From Garcia nutans (lineage: Eukaryota; Streptophyta; Magnoliopsida; Malpighiales; Euphorbiaceae), in assembly GCA_947685225.1 (NCBI GenBank), contig CANTUV010000010.1, forward strand, positions 5,394,001-5,458,000: a stretch of DNA of 64,000 bases. The letters are read 5' to 3'. Below the pieces are notes generated by a model, which ran no database searches, was not told the origin of the DNA, and worked only from the letters and a program-made list of their open reading frames with translations. Position 1 is the first letter of the stretch, and each line of letters starts with the position of its first letter. This document shows, in pieces, positions 24,690-36,929 of this stretch. The position numbers were made by a program, and so were the translations under genes.

Positions 24690-25704
24690 CCAATGGCTAC
24701 TGATGATGGAGTACCCGGCTCTTCCAATTTGTTAGAATAAGTTGCAAAGTTAACGACAAATGTGGCAACCATACTCAATTGGATCAAAAGTCAGTCCACC
24801 ACACCTCTAAGAGAAGAAGAGAGGGTCAGTACTCCATTTTCAACTAAATTAAAAGAGTAATGACTGGCACATCTGGAGAAAAAGAACCTAGTGATGATGG
24901 TGGTGAATACAATGATAGTGACGATGATGATATGAGTACGGCAACCATTTCAAAGTAGAAGCCAAGGTGGATATTCCAATCTATGGTGGAGCAGTGGAAC
25001 CAGAGAAATTGGACTCATGGTTAGACCAATTAGAAACTTACTTCAATCTCCAACATTTGAGCAATGCTCAAAAGGTTGCATACACATCATTGAAGATGAC
25101 AGATCATGTCAAAACTTGGTGAAAAACACTTAGTAGCAATGGAGAAATAAAAGATCTTACCTGGAATCAATTCAAGCACCTTATTCGGAAGGAATTCTAC
25201 CCTATGGCCTATATGGAAGATCGTTGAAACCAATGGCATCATCTTCAACAAAGAAGGGAGCAAACAGTGCAGGATTACACTACTGAGTTCCGACGACAAG
25301 CACTGACACTTGGAGTTTCATTGATGGATTCAACAATCTGCAGTAAATATGTTTCTGGTCTAAATGATCAAATTAGGATAGAACTAAGCCTTTTTCAAGT
25401 ACATGATCTGTCAAATGCAAGCAACACAGCGATGGCAATAGAAAGAAAAAATTGAGCTCATGAGCCTAAAGACAGGGACTTCAAACTGAAGAAAAAGTTC
25501 AAGTCCAATAAATCAAAGAGAGGTAATTCAACCTCTAGTATAATTAAAACTGACAAATATTGTAATCATTGTGAAATTTTAGGGTATGACAAAGAGAGTT
25601 GCTGGAAGCTTCATCTAAAATTGTTTCCTAAAAAATGGAAGAAAGAAGAAAAAGGGAAGTGCACCACTGCTTTAGCAACTAGTACAGAAGTTGTGGAACT
25701 TTAA
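24690..25704 (+). pseudogene. Gypsy gag, broken
   Basis: The plus strand reads a gag capsid-like region: EKLDSWLDQLETYFNLQHLS, then KMTDHVKTW, a stop, TWNQFKHLIRKEFYP and TVQDYTTEFRRQALTLGVSL, followed by a basic stretch and a CNHCEILGYDKESCW zinc-knuckle-like motif (C-x2-C-x4-Y-x4-C, with the usual His not evident). Stops are scattered through it. No intact product is possible. Confidence 0.75.
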
Positions 25705-25724
25705 CAAGCAAAGCAAATTCAAGT

Positions 25725-28700
25725 TTGTCATTGATGGTCAAGATGCAACAGACAAATTCACAACAATCTTTTTTGTCTAATATCAAAGAAGAATTATTCT
25801 CTACGAACATCCAAGTCAAGCAAAAAGTGATAGAGGCAATCTTTGATCCCGGAAGCCAGAAGAATTTGATCTCAAAAGGACTAGTACAAAAATTGAGTTT
25901 GGAAACAAAGCCTTATCCTCGACCTTATATGTTAGGTTGGATTCATAATAATGCAGAAATGAGGATCAATCGGCAATGCCAGCTATGTTTCGCCATCACT
26001 AAGCAATTCATTGATGAGGTGGTATGTGAGGTAATACCTCTTGGCATATACCAAGTGATCCTAGGCAATCCATCACTGTAGGATCGAGATGTAGTTTACT
26101 ATAGGAGAAACCAAAAGTATCACCTATAAAAGGATGGAAAAACATATGTAATTAGCAAAGATACTCCTCAAAAAACAATGGAGTTCATGACAACTGGACA
26201 AGCTAAGAGGTTGTTAAATACAAGTGAAAAATTTTTATTGGTGATTATACGGTTAAAGGAGCATCAGGACCAAGTAGCAGCTGTTACTTTATCTTGTAAG
26301 GAAAAAGAAGATGAATTGCAACAATTGATGGGAGAGTATGCTGATTTATTCTAAGAAATTAGCAAACTATCACCAAGATGGGCCATAGAACATGAAATTC
26401 ACTTGCTTTCAGATGTCACATTGCCGAATTTTAGTATGTACAGGAACTCATTACTAGAAAATGAGGAGATCAAAAGGCAAGTTCAAGAGTTGCTTGAGAA
26501 TGGAGTGTTGAAACCCAGTAGCACACCGTGCGGATTACCAGTTGTGTTGGTCCCAAAGAAAGATGGTAGATGGCTTATGTGCATCGATTATCGGGCACTG
26601 AACAAAATGACCATAAAAAATCGTTATCCTCTACCTCGCATAAATGACTTATTAGACAATTTGAAGCCAGCAAAAGTTTTTACTAAGCTAGACTTGAAAT
26701 CTAGTTACCACTAAGTCCGAATTCGCGAGGAAGATACTTGGAAAACAACCTTTAAAACGAAGCAAGGGTTGTTTGAATGGTTGGTGATGCCATTCGGCTT
26801 ATGCAATGCTCTTGCCACATTTATGCGCCTAATAAATGAGGTGTTATGACCTTATATTGATAATTTTGTTATTGTTTACCTTGACGATATTTTGATTTAC
26901 AGTCGTTCAAGGGAAGAACATATTCAACATGTAAGGCAAGTATTTAAGTTATTACGCCAACACTAGCTGCGACTCAACCTCAAGACATGTGAATTTGAAA
27001 AAAAATCTTTATTGTATCTTGGACTTGTAGTAGGTGGTGGAAATTTACAAATTTATCCTAGCAAAGTTCAAGTGATCACCGAGTGGCCTAGACCACGAAC
27101 TGTGACAAAAGTATGGAGCTTTGTGGGAGCATGCCAATATCTTTAAAAATTCATCAAAAAAATTTCCCTGTTGGCAGCACCTCTTCATACACTCACCAAA
27201 GCAAACCAGCCATTTCAATGGGACCAAGAGCAAAAGGAAGCTTTCCTTGTGCTTAAAAATAAAATATGTGAAACACCAATTTTGGCACTAACCAACCTAC
27301 AAAAGCCCTTTGAGTTGGAAGTGGATGCCTCTGGATATGCAATGGGTGTAGTTCTTATGCAAGAAGGACATCCTGTGGCTTACCATTCTGAACTTTTTCA
27401 AGGAGCTCAAAAGCAATACCCAACATATGACAAGGAGTTACTAGCTTTATATCAGGCAGTAAAGCATTGGTGGGCATATCTCTCAGGTAAGGAGACTATA
27501 GTACATACTGATCATCGTCCTTTGCAGTATTTGCAGGTGCAGTCCCACCTACAACAAACTCGACACATGAAATGGATGGATTACCTATAAAAATTCAATT
27601 TGGTCATCCGCTACAAGATAGGTGTTCACAATAAACTTGTAGATATGTTGTATAGACCACCAATAACAGCTATTTGTTTGACTTTATTGTTGAAAGTGGA
27701 GCCATCTACTCATGATCAATATGCAGAATGGTATCAAGAAGATCCTCACTACAAAAATAAAATAAAATAACCATATACAATGGCAGGTTATACTAAGCAA
27801 AATGGGTTATTATACAAAGATGGTCGTCTATGCATACCAAAGGATGGAGAGAGAATAAGATGGATAAGAGAAGCCCACACTTCAAGAGTAGCAGGACATT
27901 TTGGAGAGACAAAGACTTTGCTGAATCTACAACGATATGTTTACTGGCTAAGCATGCAGAAGGATGTTGCACGATTTGTACGAGGATGTGGATTATGCAG
28001 CATATCCAAATCCGCTAATCGAAAATTGGGTTTGTATGCACCTCTTTCAGTTCCAAGTCGTCCCTGGGAAAGCATTTCAATGGATTTCTTAGGAGTGTTA
28101 CTCAAGACACGACAAGGTAATGACTACTTATATGTGATTATTGACAAATTTTCAAAAATGGTGGTGCTTATTCCTTGCAAGAAGGATATAACTGGAACTG
28201 CGGTAGCAAAATTATTCTTTGAAAATGTCTAAAAAATCTTTGGGTTGCCCAACTCAATCATTTCAGATCGGGATAGCCGATATTTGAGCAAATTCTAGTG
28301 TACTTTGTGGGAATTGATGGATACTAAATTGAAGATGAGCACTGCTTTCCATCCACAAACTGATGGCCAGACGGAAGTGGTTATTCAGACGTTGGTACAT
28401 CTGTTACGCGGTTATAATATACGGCATCCAAAAACCTAGGATGAAAGTATACCATTTCTACAATTTGCCATAAATCACACAATCCATGGGCCAACAAATA
28501 AGGCCTCTGCAGAAGTTTGCCTAGGTTTCTTACCATAGACTCCATTTGATATGAAATTCTCTACTCAAGTGACTACACAAGATGACAAGAATGAAGTCCA
28601 CACAATAAAAACTCAATGTTTTATTGATCAGATTCGATTTGTGCATCAAGAGGTGGAGAAAGAGTTGCTAAAGTCACAAAAGAAGTAGAAAGAACGTCAT

Positions 28701-28930
28701 GATCGACATCGAGTTGAAGGAGACTTTCAAGTAGGAGATCTTGTTTGGCTTCATCTAGGAAAAGGGAGATTGAAGGGTGAAGGCAAGAAGCTAAGCCTAT
28801 TCGATATGGTCCCTTCTGAATTTTATAGAAGATTGGTAGTAATGCATGTCAACTAGAGATGCCTGCATACATGCAAATGTATTCAGTTGTGAACGTTGAT
28901 AAATTAAGGTTGTTTGAGCCATCTTTATTA
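25725..28930 (+). pseudogene. Gypsy pol (protease, RT, RNase H, integrase), broken
   Basis: Domains in order: retropepsin with FDPGS at about 25841; reverse transcriptase with KKDGRWLMCIDYRALNK at about 26560 and the catalytic YLDD at 26877-26888; RNase H with LEVDASGYAMG at about 27315 and TDHRPLQYL at about 27510; integrase with an H-H-C-C zinc module ending CGLC at about 27990, then MDFLG and SDRDSRY acidic-residue motifs. Premature stops interrupt it at several points, for example after KLDLKSSYH at 26714 and after FFENV at 28230. It is clearly defective. Confidence 0.88.
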
Positions 28931-29229
28931 GATTATGAAAACACTGATAATTTACCTGCCATTGAAGATCTGATCATTGACAAAGAATTTGCTCTTCAAG
29001 AAGATACTATATTAGAGAAAAAAGTAACCTCGACAAGGAGGGGTATTAGAGAAACATATCGAATTGGGTTGAAAGGACAACATCCTGAGCAGCCAAATGG
29101 TCTCCTAAGGAAATTACACAATCACAATTTCCTTATCTTCAATTTTAAGAACCAACAAGAGTTGTTTCCTTTTTAGCAGGGAAGCAATGATCAAAGATGA
29201 TCTGATGCAATAGATTGGGCCAAAATTGT

Positions 29230-29671
29230 TGTTGGGCTTGTTCTTTTCTTTTGGGCAAGTGATAAAATGGGGTTGTATTAGTTTTATTTTATTATTTGGT
29301 TCTTTGAAATCAAGGCAAATTGCTTTAACAGAATTGCGATAATGGAGAGCGAGTCAAGGGTATCTGATGGTGGCCACTAAGAAAACAACTAAAGAAGCGA
29401 GATTTTTGGGCAAAATCTACAACGACAATAATCTTTTCTTCTATAAATAAGTTGTATTCAGTAATTGGAAGAGGATCCTTTTATTAGTTTCTTTTACTCT
29501 TCTTTTCTCCACTCTGTAATTTTTTTCCAGTTTCAATACTAATAAAATAGCCCAGATTTTTTCTTCCTCTTAGTGCGTTTGATTCATGGGTTTGTGAGAT
29601 AAAAATTGTGTTCTGGGAGATTCTTTTGCTTTGTTGGTTTTGTAGGTGTGAGAAAGAATTGAAGCAGATCA
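29230..29671 (+). repeat. Right (3') LTR of the gypsy element
   Basis: 442 bp, same ends as the left LTR, with substitutions and a one-base indel in the T run. The sequence just before it is not a clear polypurine tract. Confidence 0.92.
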
Positions 29672-30840
29672 CATAGTTATTTCTTCTGTACCATTTCTTC
29701 CATAAAATACAACAAAATATCTCAGCTCTCTCTCCTTTATTCTTCTCCGTAAAATTAAAAAAGAAATAACCCAAAAATCAGCAAAACAAGAGAGAATTTC
29801 CCTATAAAATTCCAAATGCCAGCAATTGCACCATTTGACATTTGAAAAAAAAATGAAAAATATCCTTCACTTCTCCACATGTAAGGCAAACCTCTTTCAT
29901 ATCTACTCTCCTCTGAATAAGCCTTGTCTTTATAGGCAAAATGTTCCTTGTTGCCATCCAGACAAAATTTTTTACTTTATTTGGAAGATATAAATGCCAT
30001 ATCCTAGTTCACTCAAAACCTCCAGCAGCACCATTTGTACCATCAACAAATAATTCACGGGCTTTATGGTAACTTTATTTAACTGTATAACTTTTTTTTT
30101 TATCATAATGCCAAATTTTCACATTTGTATTTTTATAACTCATAAGAATTGCAATAATAATACTAGCTCCAGCAATCAAGAACAATTCATTGATCTTTTC
30201 TACATTCCACCAACTCACTCCATCTACCATAATAAGGTCTCACTCTCGAAATCTATCAACCCCTTCAGAACATAAACTTGAAACATGAGAATTCCATGGT
30301 ATGGGAATTCAGGGATTATTCCATATACTAATTTATATTCCCACACTAGCCTGCCATCTGAACCCCTCCTCATCAATTTTTTAGAATTTTAAAGTTCCCT
30401 CCATGTATAATTAACTATGATTATATTTCAACCTAGCTGATAAGAAATCTCCTCTTAGGTAATGTTTAGCTTTGAGAATTGTACTCAATAGACTACCACG
30501 CTAAGTAATACATCTCCAACCTTATTTCACAGTCATTACCAAATTAAAGAGTTGCAGATTAACTCCTTTCTTCAATACAACCTATCCCAACTAATCTAAA
30601 TATTGGACCAACCTACTTCCACTAATCCTTGAGCCCCATCAAAATGAAGTCAACATATTCTTTAAAGCTCTTCACATATAGGCACCGAGATCATAAAAAA
30701 CTGTAATACAATATGAAGATATAGCTTGAACTACCAATTTAATTAAAATTTCATTCCCTGCCTTAGATAATAATCTCGACTGTTAGTGTTGGATTTTCCT
30801 TGTCGTTTTATCCTTCATGAAAGAAAATATCCTCCTCTAA
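29672..30840 (-). mobile_element. LINE fragment, opposite orientation
   Basis: Reading the minus strand from 30840 to 29672 gives the C-terminal half of an L1-like ORF2: LLSKAGNEILIKLVVQAISS (expected just after the reverse transcriptase), then near 29990-29860 a NFVWMATRNILPIKTRLIQR stretch followed by the Cys-rich zinc-binding domain, and finally ILWKKWYRRNNYV next to the LTR. Frame changes are frequent. It is opposite in direction to the LINE at 21190-24092. Confidence 0.75.
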
Positions 30841-31034
30841 ACATTTTTATTTAATTTTTTAATAATAGTTAAAGTGAAATTTGATATATTCAATAAAATT
30901 AAATTCAATTTTGAACATGAAAATGCTTCAAATTTAATTTTGAATCTTAAACATTTTAACTAAGCCTAGTTTAAGTTCAATTAATAAAGATTATAAATAT
31001 GCTTAAATAGATTGATTGAAAATTAATTAAGGTG

Positions 31035-31336
31035 TGGTACAAACTGTTTTTTATTTTTTGAACCTATTCTGACTAACAAGGAAATTGATAGAAGTTGGTT
31101 TAACAGAGGAAACCGGGCGTCACGTTTCACGTATTCAACTGAATTGATTATAATCTGATATCCCCCCTTCTTTATTCAATGGTTTAAATATAAACAGCCT
31201 AACAACTCCCTAATTACAAGGCAACCATTAAGTTATTTATTAGGAAATAAAGCCTAAGACTAAGGCCAGCAAGGATGCACGAAAGACTCAATCAACATAA
31301 CCAATAATAATAATAATAATTAATAGACACGTGTCA
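31035..31336 (-). repeat. LTR (3' LTR in element sense)
   Basis: 302 bp, TG...CA on the plus strand (TGGTACAAACTG to GACACGTGTCA), nearly the same as 32356-32663. Confidence 0.92.
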
Positions 31337-31365
31337 TTCCCTCCCCCTTAAAATAACTCTTGTCT

Positions 31366-32334
31366 TCAAGAGTGACTTTTGATCTCCATCTCTGTGTCAT
31401 CGTCACTATCCTGCAAAACAGCTCGAATGACAAAAAAACTTTTACACCTATGCCCCGCTCCATATTTTTCATTGCTCTTGAAGTATAGTCCCAATTTTTT
31501 TCTCTCGTTCAGGTCATCCCAAGTCAATCGTTTGACGTTGTGGGTTGTTGGTATTGTCGATGTAGAAAAAGATTGCGATGATTGCGGTGTTGAATTAGTT
31601 GGCGCAGGAGTAGGTGTGGTAAAACTCTGTTCCTGAGATAAATTCCTCGCTTCATACAATCGTGCAAGGGAAATTGCCTCTGACAAATTTCTTGGCCGAA
31701 TGGCCAGCACATCCGTTCGTATGAAAGTTTTCAACCCACTAACAAAACAGCTTACCTGCCTTGATTGAGACAAATGTCCCACTTTGGCTAATAAATTTTC
31801 AAATTGAGTTTGGTACGTTTGAATAGTACCATATTGCTGCAGTTTTGACAATTCACCAAAGAAATCTATGAGCTGATTAGGACCGTACCGGGAGTGAAGC
31901 CCCTCTTTGAATTCTGCCCATGTAACAACTGGGTTTTCTTGTTTTAACAGTTGATACCACATCTGAGCATCTCCCACCATGTGAAAAGAGGCGATTTCGA
32001 CGCGCTCATTATCAGGAGTATGATGGAATTGGAAAAATTGTTTCGCTCGACAAATCCAACTTGTGGGTTCTTTCTTCTCATCAAAACGAGGGAAGTCGAG
32101 CTTAACCAGTTTCGGAGAATAAGAGGAAGTAGCTCCAGAACTGATAGATCTCCCTCTTGACTCCGGAGTTCGTGCATCCGATTCAACGCCCCTTCCGTGA
32201 GAAGATTGGGAAGCTAATTGATCCATCCACACATTGAGTTGAGAGAAGAGCTCTTCTAAGCATTTAGCAATGCCCTCTTGACCACCGGCAAGAGATTAGA
32301 CGGATTGCTCAAGCTGCTCCACTCTCTGATCCAT
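31366..32334 (-). pseudogene. gag of the compact LTR element
   Basis: Begins MDQRVEQLEQSV at 32334. A TAA at codon 13 (32298-32296) interrupts it, after which 310 codons are open. The retrotransposon gag capsid domain is evident (WICRAKQFFQFH, WAEFKEGLHSRYGPNQ, YQTQFENLLAKVG, SCFVSGLKTFIR). The C-terminal zinc knuckle is decayed: GLYFKSNEKYGAGHRC keeps only the His and last Cys of C-x2-C-x4-H-x4-C. Internal re-initiation at 32232 could give 288 residues. Confidence 0.85.
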
Positions 32335-32355
32335 GCCAGAGCTCTGATATCACTT

Positions 32356-32663
32356 TGGTACAAACTGTTTTTTATTTTTTTGAACCTATTCTGACTAACA
32401 AAGGAAATTGATAGAAGTTGGTTTAACAGAGGAAAACCAGGCCTCACATTTTACGTATTCAACTGAATTGATTATAATCTGATATCTTCCCCTTCTTTAT
32501 TCAATGGTTTAAATATAAAAAACAACCTAACAACTCCCTAATTACAAGGCAATCATTAAGCTATTTATTAGGAAATAAAGCCTAAGACTAGGCCAACAAG
32601 GATCCACGAAAGACTCAATAAACATAACCAAAAATAATAATAATAATTAATAGACGCATGACA
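32356..32663 (-). repeat. LTR (5' LTR in element sense)
   Basis: 308 bp. It carries the same (AAT)n tract near its outer end as the partner LTR and adjoins the primer-binding site. Confidence 0.92.
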
Positions 32664-32668
32664 AGGTG

Positions 32669-33489
32669 GTACTTTTTAATGAAATATATCAATTTCCAAA
32701 TTTGAATTAGCATGAATATGTTTTTGGAATGGCCAAATTTAGAAATATTATTTACATAAAATATTTGTTTACAATGCATAAAACCATTTATTTTTTTGAA
32801 AGATGCATAAAAGCATATTAAATTATGAATTAACGATCATTTTAATAAAGAATTACATAAAATTATATATATATATATATTTTAAAAGTATATTTTTGAA
32901 CAATCGTGCATTTAAAACATTAAAATATAATCATTTTAATTTTACAAATTCAATTGTATGAGATAATATATAATAAAAAACTACAAAATATATGAAATTT
33001 CCAAGTGAACTCCATAAAATTAATAAAATAAATATTATGAACAAAAATATCTATTTTTTCTAATAGTGTTTCTCTTTTCCTTCCTCATTTCTACTTCCCT
33101 TTTTATCCTTTTTTTTTTCTCCTCTGCCTTTTTTACATATACTCTCTTTCTAACCATTTTTTTATTTTGTTTTACTTATTCTGGTCATAATTATTATTTT
33201 TTCTATAAATTAAATAATAATTTATAATTCATTTTTATTCAAATGGATTTTTTTTCATTAGGTATTTAGAGCTATTTTTCTAGAAAAGTAAAACAATGAG
33301 CAAAATGTTTAAATTAAAATAGTATGAGAGAAACTAAATTAGTTAATTGTTAAGAAATAGTTATGATTTTATAAATTAGGTGAAATGCGTGGATCAAATG
33401 CTAATTTACTAGCCCTAAGTAAAAAATGATAATATAGGCACGCTTCATATAAAACTTAGCTTCACAATTTCCATTGACTATCGTCTTCC
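32669..33489. other. Intergenic, promoter side of NHL gene A
   Basis: AT-rich, with an (AT)n run near 32864-32880 and T-rich stretches at 33050-33170. CATATAAAA at about 33446-33454, roughly 36-44 bases before the ATG, is a possible TATA box but would leave a very short leader. Nothing else is recognised. Confidence 0.45.
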
Positions 33490-35903
33490 ATGGCATCTCA
33501 TCACTCTTCATTTCCCCTCTTCTTCTTCCTCGTCCTCTTGAGCCTACCTTCAAACTATGGTAAAAATATTCTTACCCATCTGTTGACGTTTTTGATTTTT
33601 GGATTTAAATAATAGTGTAATATGGTTTTGACTATTTTTAGCTTCACTGTCAGCGGATCTCATACTAGAAGACGGCTACACAGTAACCACAGTGATCGAC
33701 GGCCACCAACTAAAATTGAATCCTTACGCAGTCGTCTCTCGACCTGGATCGTCCGATCTCATAGTCCTCGATTCTTCCCACAGTGTATTCTACACTGTAT
33801 CTATCCCTATTTCTCAAGGTAGTATTGCTTTTAAAAATTTGATAAATGTCTTCGTTTTGTAGTAATTAGGCTTTGGTTATCTTTTTGTTTTTTCTCAAAA
33901 TTTGCAGATAGTGGGGTTAAAGTGTTTGCTGGAGATGGGGTTGCCGGATTAACGGACGGAGAACTGGGTTCTGCCCGGTTCAATAAGCCAAAGAGCTTTA
34001 CAGTTGATCTTAAAGGGAATATTTATGTTGCTGATAGGGTTAATGGTACCATAAGAAAGATAGGCAAGTCTGGTATGCAATTGTGAATTGATTTCTGTTA
34101 CAATTTGATTATTCAGAACTTCACGACAATTTGTTGTGTCGTTTTATGGTGATGTAATTGCGTCTGCTTTTTGTGCTCTGTGTACTTCTAGGAGTGACCA
34201 CCATTGCTGGAGGGTATTCCAAAGGAGTGGGTCACAAGAATGGTCCTGCGCAAAATGCTACTTTCTCCAGTGATTTTGAGGTGGCTTTTGTTCCTGAAGA
34301 ATGTGCTTTGCTGATTTCAGATCATGGGAATCAACTGGTTCGCCAGATTGGTCTTAAGCCGGAAGATTGTGCTAGAGGTTCTGAATCCGGTGTGTTCTTG
34401 TTTTCTTGTTTACAAGGGATTCCGTGTTTTTTGCGTAATGATCAATAGAAGGAATTTGCAAGGACTTCTCATCTTAAAAAAAATGGAGACAATGGTTGGG
34501 TTTGGAACCCATGGTTTTTTTGTGAAATGTGCATTGAAGGACCCTTTCTGAGCTACACTAGTTGGTTTCTAAATGGGGTTTGAGCAACTTAAAGTAACAA
34601 TAATCATGATGGTCTGTTTTAGCTGGGATTATGTTGTCGTTTCTCGATAGGAAGTTATGGCTGGATTTATGATTTTATTAGAAGTGGCATAAAATAGTGA
34701 TAGGGACAAGAAAGAGATGATTAACCGTTAAAATATCTAGAGTCATCAAGTCAAACAATGTTGTCTTTTCGAGTCCATACATGACTGCACTTATGGTTAT
34801 GGAGCTCATTGTGTAGGACCATTAACATTAGAGCCTGTGCTGATTGTTTTTAGATTTTAATGTCAAAAGGATTTAAGTTCAAACTTCTGTATTGAAGAAG
34901 AGTGAACCTCAAAGTGCATGAACTCCTTTGAGTTTTCCATCTCACTGTTCCTGCATTCATCTATTATAGTGCATTTTTCTCTTGTTATTTCTTTAATGTT
35001 TGAAGAAAAGAGTCTGGTTCTAGCAGAGATTCAATTCTTTGCTGTATAACAAAAATTGAGATGTATTTGTTGGAGGGAAGGGCCATCAGATGATCCTAGT
35101 ATCCTGCCCTCTAATTTCTTATGATGCATTTAGATAGATGAGTTGATCCTAATTATTTTAAATTTTGCAGCATTTAGAGCAGTTACATTCTTAGTTCCAG
35201 GACTGATCTTCTCATGTTTCCTTGGGATCCTCATTGGCTTTGTGACTCGCCCTTTTATTTTCCGTCATGTAAGTTTCTTGATGTTCATGAACTTCATATA
35301 TTATTTCTCCAGATTATACGATTAATTGCACCTTTTCTAACTCAAATTTATAGAGGGGAAGTGCCCAGTCCCCTTCGTTGCAGCGAGACATGGAAGCTTT
35401 TCCTAATCAATCCAGTGAAGCTAATACTGATGCTCTGCTTCGACATCAGAAGCGCAATTGCTAACTCCAAGCTTTATGAACTAATGGGGAGGCTCTTATG
35501 GCTGAGCCTCTCTCATCTGCAACTTATGTTCAGTATTAACACTTTAGGTTTGCTTACTTCAAACAGGGGTCTCTGTTCTCAAACTTCAAGCAAGAGCTTT
35601 GAATCTTTACTTGATTCTGATGTAAATAGTTCTGAGGTGAAAAAGCCACAAGTGTGTTGTGATGAGTTGAAAGATTTGTTAAGTTTTAATGGTCCCTTGC
35701 AATTGCCAAACTTGAAGAATGACATCTTCAAAGAAAAAGAACATGATCAGTTAAGGAGTGATGTTTTGTTGGATAACGGTAGAAAGTTAGATGCTATGAT
35801 ACATGCAAACATCATGAGATTTGCAAAGGTGACTGAAGAAACAACTCCATCGAATGAGTCGTTGATAGGTAGTCTGAGTTTAGTCCAAGAGGAGATAAAG
35901 TAG
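33490..35903 (+). CDS. NHL-repeat membrane protein (NHL gene A)
   Basis: Predicted secreted/membrane protein of 432 residues. Exons: 33490-33559, 33642-33818, 33908-34072, 34192-34389, 35171-35268, 35313-35903, all GT-AG and together 1299 nt. Seen: an N-terminal signal peptide (MASHHSSFPLFFFLVLLSLP); NHL beta-propeller repeats at about 45-200 (FNKPKSFTVDLKGNIYVADR; a second starting GVTTIAGGYSKGVGH; LISDHGNQLVRQI); a transmembrane segment at about 210-228 (VTFLVPGLIFSCFLGILIGF); then a cytosolic tail of about 200 residues with SETWKLFLINPVKLILMLCF. The extracellular ligand and the role of this plant family are unknown to me. The fifth intron would be only 44 nt, so that junction is doubtful. 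It is a paralogue of the next gene, which is on the opposite strand. Confidence 0.88.
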
Positions 35904-36929
35904 TTAATTAAACTTTTCCATGTTTGAATTGCTTTTCTGTGAGACGTGTCTACATGAACATAGTTGTCATACTGAATTGAGATGTTATCCTTAACTGAGA
36001 GGTTTTATGTTCATGTGTTTGTTTACATATCTCCTTCAGGAGTCGAATTAGAAATATCTATGAACCCAAAGGGGTTGAAGTTCTGTCATGGTTGGCATGA
36101 AACCGATGGAGCTAATTTTACTTGGTCTTGTTTTTTATCCTCGTATGCATCACCAACTGTATAATACCCGTAAAATAATTTCTGGGGCACTACCAATTGT
36201 CTTTTAATGAAATTAATACCGCACTTGAGGAATGAAAATATCATTAAATCAAAATTGTAGATTTAAAGAATAGAATCCAAACCAGGTTATGGTTGGCAAC
36301 CAAAGTTAACCACAAATGACTTGAGAAGAATTCAACCAATGGCAACCAATCAATGTTCGCTTGTGCAGGAGACATTCTAAGATTTAAGAAGAAGAAAAAC
36401 AAAAGACTTTTTGAATTGAAAACGAAGACTGAAACGAAAATAAGAAATGGTATATTTGGCATTACTGTTTGAGGCTTTCAGCTAATGCTATTGATAACAT
36501 TGAATTCAGGCCATTAAAAGAATTCATTTTTAACAAGTCCCTGGTTTGGACCTTTTCTTGACCAACTTTTCAATACTTTCACTTCGTTGCACTTGCATGG
36601 AATCACAATAATTGAACAGACCCTTTGGACGAAAGTGAAAAACAAAAATTGTAACATAATAATGCTTTCAATAAATCCAACTAAGAAGAGGAGCAGCCAT
36701 CTGAATCTAGAAACAAAAGAATCAGAGATGGAAAAGTATTGCTTCATTTCTTCCTCCAGTTTTATATTAGGTGCCATGTTATGCAAACAGGCTTACAATA
36801 ATTTGACCAGAACTCCCACAAATACTTCATTTTCTCAGAATAAATCTTGACACTAAGTATATCCTAAATTTTTAAGAACTAATATCAAGGCCAAAATGAG
36901 GCTATAACTCCAAAAATCTTTGTATATGA
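35904..36929. other. Space between the convergent NHL genes
   Basis: It holds the 3' UTRs of both neighbours. Short ORFs on either strand (for example 35982-36164, 36587-36850) show no recognisable domain. No repeat is evident. Confidence 0.5.

Larger units (their letters stand above)
24121..29671 (+). mobile_element. Ty3/gypsy LTR retrotransposon, full structure, inactive
   Basis: Two direct LTRs (24121-24563 and 29230-29671) enclose a primer-binding site, gag, protease, reverse transcriptase, RNase H and integrase in gypsy order. Many in-frame stops and frameshifts occur. The LTRs differ at very roughly 25-30 of 443 positions by eye, so the insertion is not recent. Flanking 5-mers (CTTAT left, CATAG right) do not match well, so the target duplication has decayed or one border was rearranged. 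Confidence 0.93.
31035..32663 (-). mobile_element. Compact gag-only LTR retrotransposon (non-autonomous gypsy derivative)
   Basis: Element of 1629 bp with LTRs at both ends, flanked by the perfect 5-bp target duplication AGGTG (31030-31034 and 32664-32668). In minus-strand sense the order is: LTR (32663-32356), primer-binding site TGATATCAGAGC (32352-32341), a gag frame (32334-31366), a purine tract AAGGGGGAGGGAA (31349-31337), LTR (31336-31035). Protease, RT and integrase are absent. The sequence between gag and the purine tract resembles the very end of a gypsy pol (LEDKSYFKGEG in an alternative frame), which suggests one large internal deletion. Confidence 0.93.

Noticed and set aside
24121..29671. 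A CTTAT/CATAG target duplication around the gypsy element
   Set aside because: Only three of five bases agree, so I do not claim a duplication.
35982..36164. A further exon of NHL gene A
   Set aside because: The tail already ends at a TAG at 35903 and no splice site keeps a frame into this stretch; more likely 3' UTR.
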